A stretch of 7,399 nucleotides of DNA, from assembly GCA_910588415.1 (NCBI GenBank), contig CAJUPK010000127.1, forward strand, positions 1-7,399, in the 5' to 3' direction. How positions within the stretch are numbered: position 1 is the first letter of the stretch; every line of letters starts with the position of its first letter. This stretch comes from an uncultured Oscillospiraceae bacterium (lineage in GTDB: Bacteria > Bacillota > Clostridia > Oscillospirales > Acutalibacteraceae). The position numbers were made by a program, and so were the translations under genes. Below the pieces are notes generated by a model. The model was given only the letters and a program-made list of their open reading frames with translations, did no database searches and had not been told where the DNA came from. Positions 6,589-7,399 of this stretch are shown here, in pieces.

Positions 6589-7350
6589 ATGGGATATACA
6601 GAACTGCGGACATTTTTCCAGGAGAACCCCCGGGTGGCTCTGGGATTTTCCGGCGGGGTGGATTCAGCCTGGCTGCTGTACGCGGCTGTGGACTGCGGCG
6701 CGCAGGTGGGGGCCTACTATGTGAAAACCGCCTTTCAGCCTGCCTTTGAGCTGCGGGACGCCCAGCGGCTCTGCGCCCAGCTGGGGGTGGAACTGCGGGT
6801 GGCAGAGCTGGACATTCTCTCCTGGGAGGCTGTGCGGAACAATCCGGCGGACCGGTGCTACCACTGCAAGCGGGCGCTGTTCGGCGCGTTAAAGGAACGG
6901 GCCCTGGCAGAGGGCTTCCCGGTGCTGATAGACGGCACAAACGCCTCGGACGACGCGGGGGACCGGCCCGGCATGAGAGCGCTGGGGGAGCTCTCTGTGC
7001 GCTCGCCCCTGCGGGAGTGCGGGCTGACCAAGGCCCAGGTGCGGGAGCTCTCCCGGCAGGCGGGGCTGTTCACCTGGGACAAGCCAGCTTACGCCTGCCT
7101 GGCCACCCGGGTGCCCTCTGGGCAAGAGCTGACAGGGGAGGTGCTGGGTAAGATAGAAGCGGCCGAGGATGTTCTCTTTGGCCTGGGCTTCTCAGACTTC
7201 CGGGTGCGGCTGCGGGGGGAGGAGGCCCGGCTGCAGGTGCTGCCGGAGCAGATGCCCCTGGTGCTGGAAAAGCGGCAGGCAATTCTGGAAAGGCTGGGCG
7301 GGCTGTTTGCGGAGGTCACACTGGACCTGCGGTCCCGGCAGGGCCTTTGA
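6589..7350 (+). CDS. larE: ATP-dependent sulfur insertase LarE (nickel-pincer nucleotide cofactor synthesis)
   Basis: The 253-aa product (260 if begun at ATG 6568) is a PP-loop ATPase of the LarE family. LarE adenylates the carboxylates of pyridinium-3,5-biscarboxylic acid mononucleotide and inserts sulfur, giving the dithio precursor that LarC loads with nickel for lactate racemase LarA and related enzymes. Numbered from ATG 6589, the PP-loop SGGVDS is at 21-26, followed by NPADRCYHCK (85-94), DGTNASD (115-121), SPLRECGLTKAQVR (139-152) and WDKPAYACLATR (163-174). C170 in the last motif corresponds to the conserved active-site cysteine, which in the Lactobacillus enzyme is sacrificed as the sulfur donor. 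The additional C90 and C93 suggest the cluster-binding, non-sacrificial type, though this is inference. No larA, larB or larC is in the window. It is transcribed divergently from recJ with its own promoter. Other PP-loop thiolases are less likely given the full motif set. Confidence 0.93.
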   Translation: MGYTELRTFFQENPRVALGFSGGVDSAWLLYAAVDCGAQVGAYYVKTAFQPAFELRDAQRLCAQLGVELRVAELDILSWEAVRNNPADRCYHCKRALFGALKERALAEGFPVLIDGTNASDDAGDRPGMRALGELSVRSPLRECGLTKAQVRELSRQAGLFTWDKPAYACLATRVPSGQELTGEVLGKIEAAEDVLFGLGFSDFRVRLRGEEARLQVLPEQMPLVLEKRQAILERLGGLFAEVTLDLRSRQGL

Positions 7351-7352
7351 CG

Positions 7353-7365
7353 TTGCCTGCGGCAA
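7353..7365. repeat. Perfect inverted repeat just after larE
   Basis: TTGCC-TGC-GGCAA starts two bases after the larE stop codon. The 5-bp stem has a 3-nt loop and no T tract follows. It may be the first arm of a dispersed palindromic repeat element that continues to the window edge. Confidence 0.45.
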
Positions 7366-7381
7366 GTCACGGAGTTTCCCT

Positions 7382-7398
7382 CGACCGCGAAGCGGTCG
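7382..7398. repeat. Perfect 7-bp inverted repeat at the window edge
   Basis: CGACCGC-GAA-GCGGTCG forms a GC-rich hairpin 31 nt after the larE stop. It could be the stem of a larE terminator, but the sequence ends one base later so a T run cannot be checked. With the hairpin at 7353-7365 it resembles the multi-hairpin intergenic repeats common in Oscillospiraceae genomes; that likeness is from memory. Confidence 0.55.
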
Positions 7399-7399
7399 C

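Noticed and set aside
7382..7399. Calling the 7382-7398 hairpin an intrinsic terminator of larE
   Set aside because: The window ends one base after the stem, so the T tract needed for the call cannot be seen.

Overview
The window looks like chromosomal DNA from a high-GC member of the Clostridia, most likely an Oscillospiraceae-type gut anaerobe (Flavonifractor/Lawsonibacter-like). The evidence is a bifunctional RXKD-type Rel protein of Firmicute architecture, a HemZ-type radical-SAM enzyme, the recJ-rel-hemZ gene order known from Firmicutes/Clostridia, strong AGGAGG ribosome binding sites, some TTG starts and GC-rich codon use. This placement is inferred from gene content, not from a database search.

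Five genes run leftward as one apparent operon occupying positions 1-6365. In transcription order they are recJ (single-strand DNA exonuclease), rel ((p)ppGpp synthetase/hydrolase), a short CPBP-type intramembrane protease gene whose reading frame is broken in two places, hemZ (oxygen-independent coproporphyrinogen oxidase family), and the first 49 codons of an unrecognised gene that leaves the window. Gaps are small or absent: 52 nt between recJ and rel, a 14-nt overlap between rel and the protease remnant, 15 nt between the remnant and hemZ, and a 4-nt ATGA overlap between hemZ and the last gene. No terminator is visible inside the cluster.

Positions 6366-6588 form a divergent control region. 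Two sigma-70/A-type promoters lie back to back with 13 nt between their -35 boxes, one facing recJ and one facing larE, and both are built into a pair of imperfect direct repeats. The recJ leader is about 105 nt and carries a perfect 6-bp inverted repeat just before the ribosome binding site.

Rightward from there lies larE, a PP-loop sulfur insertase for the nickel-pincer nucleotide cofactor, with a cysteine pattern that may mark the iron-sulfur-cluster type. After larE, two short perfect inverted repeats run to the window edge and look more like a dispersed palindromic repeat than a plain terminator.

Most of the window is ordinary housekeeping sequence, and I see no convincing new multi-gene system. 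The best leads are the doubly frameshifted protease gene with all its catalytic motifs intact, the repeat-embedded divergent promoters, the unknown gene coupled to hemZ, and the palindromic tail after larE.
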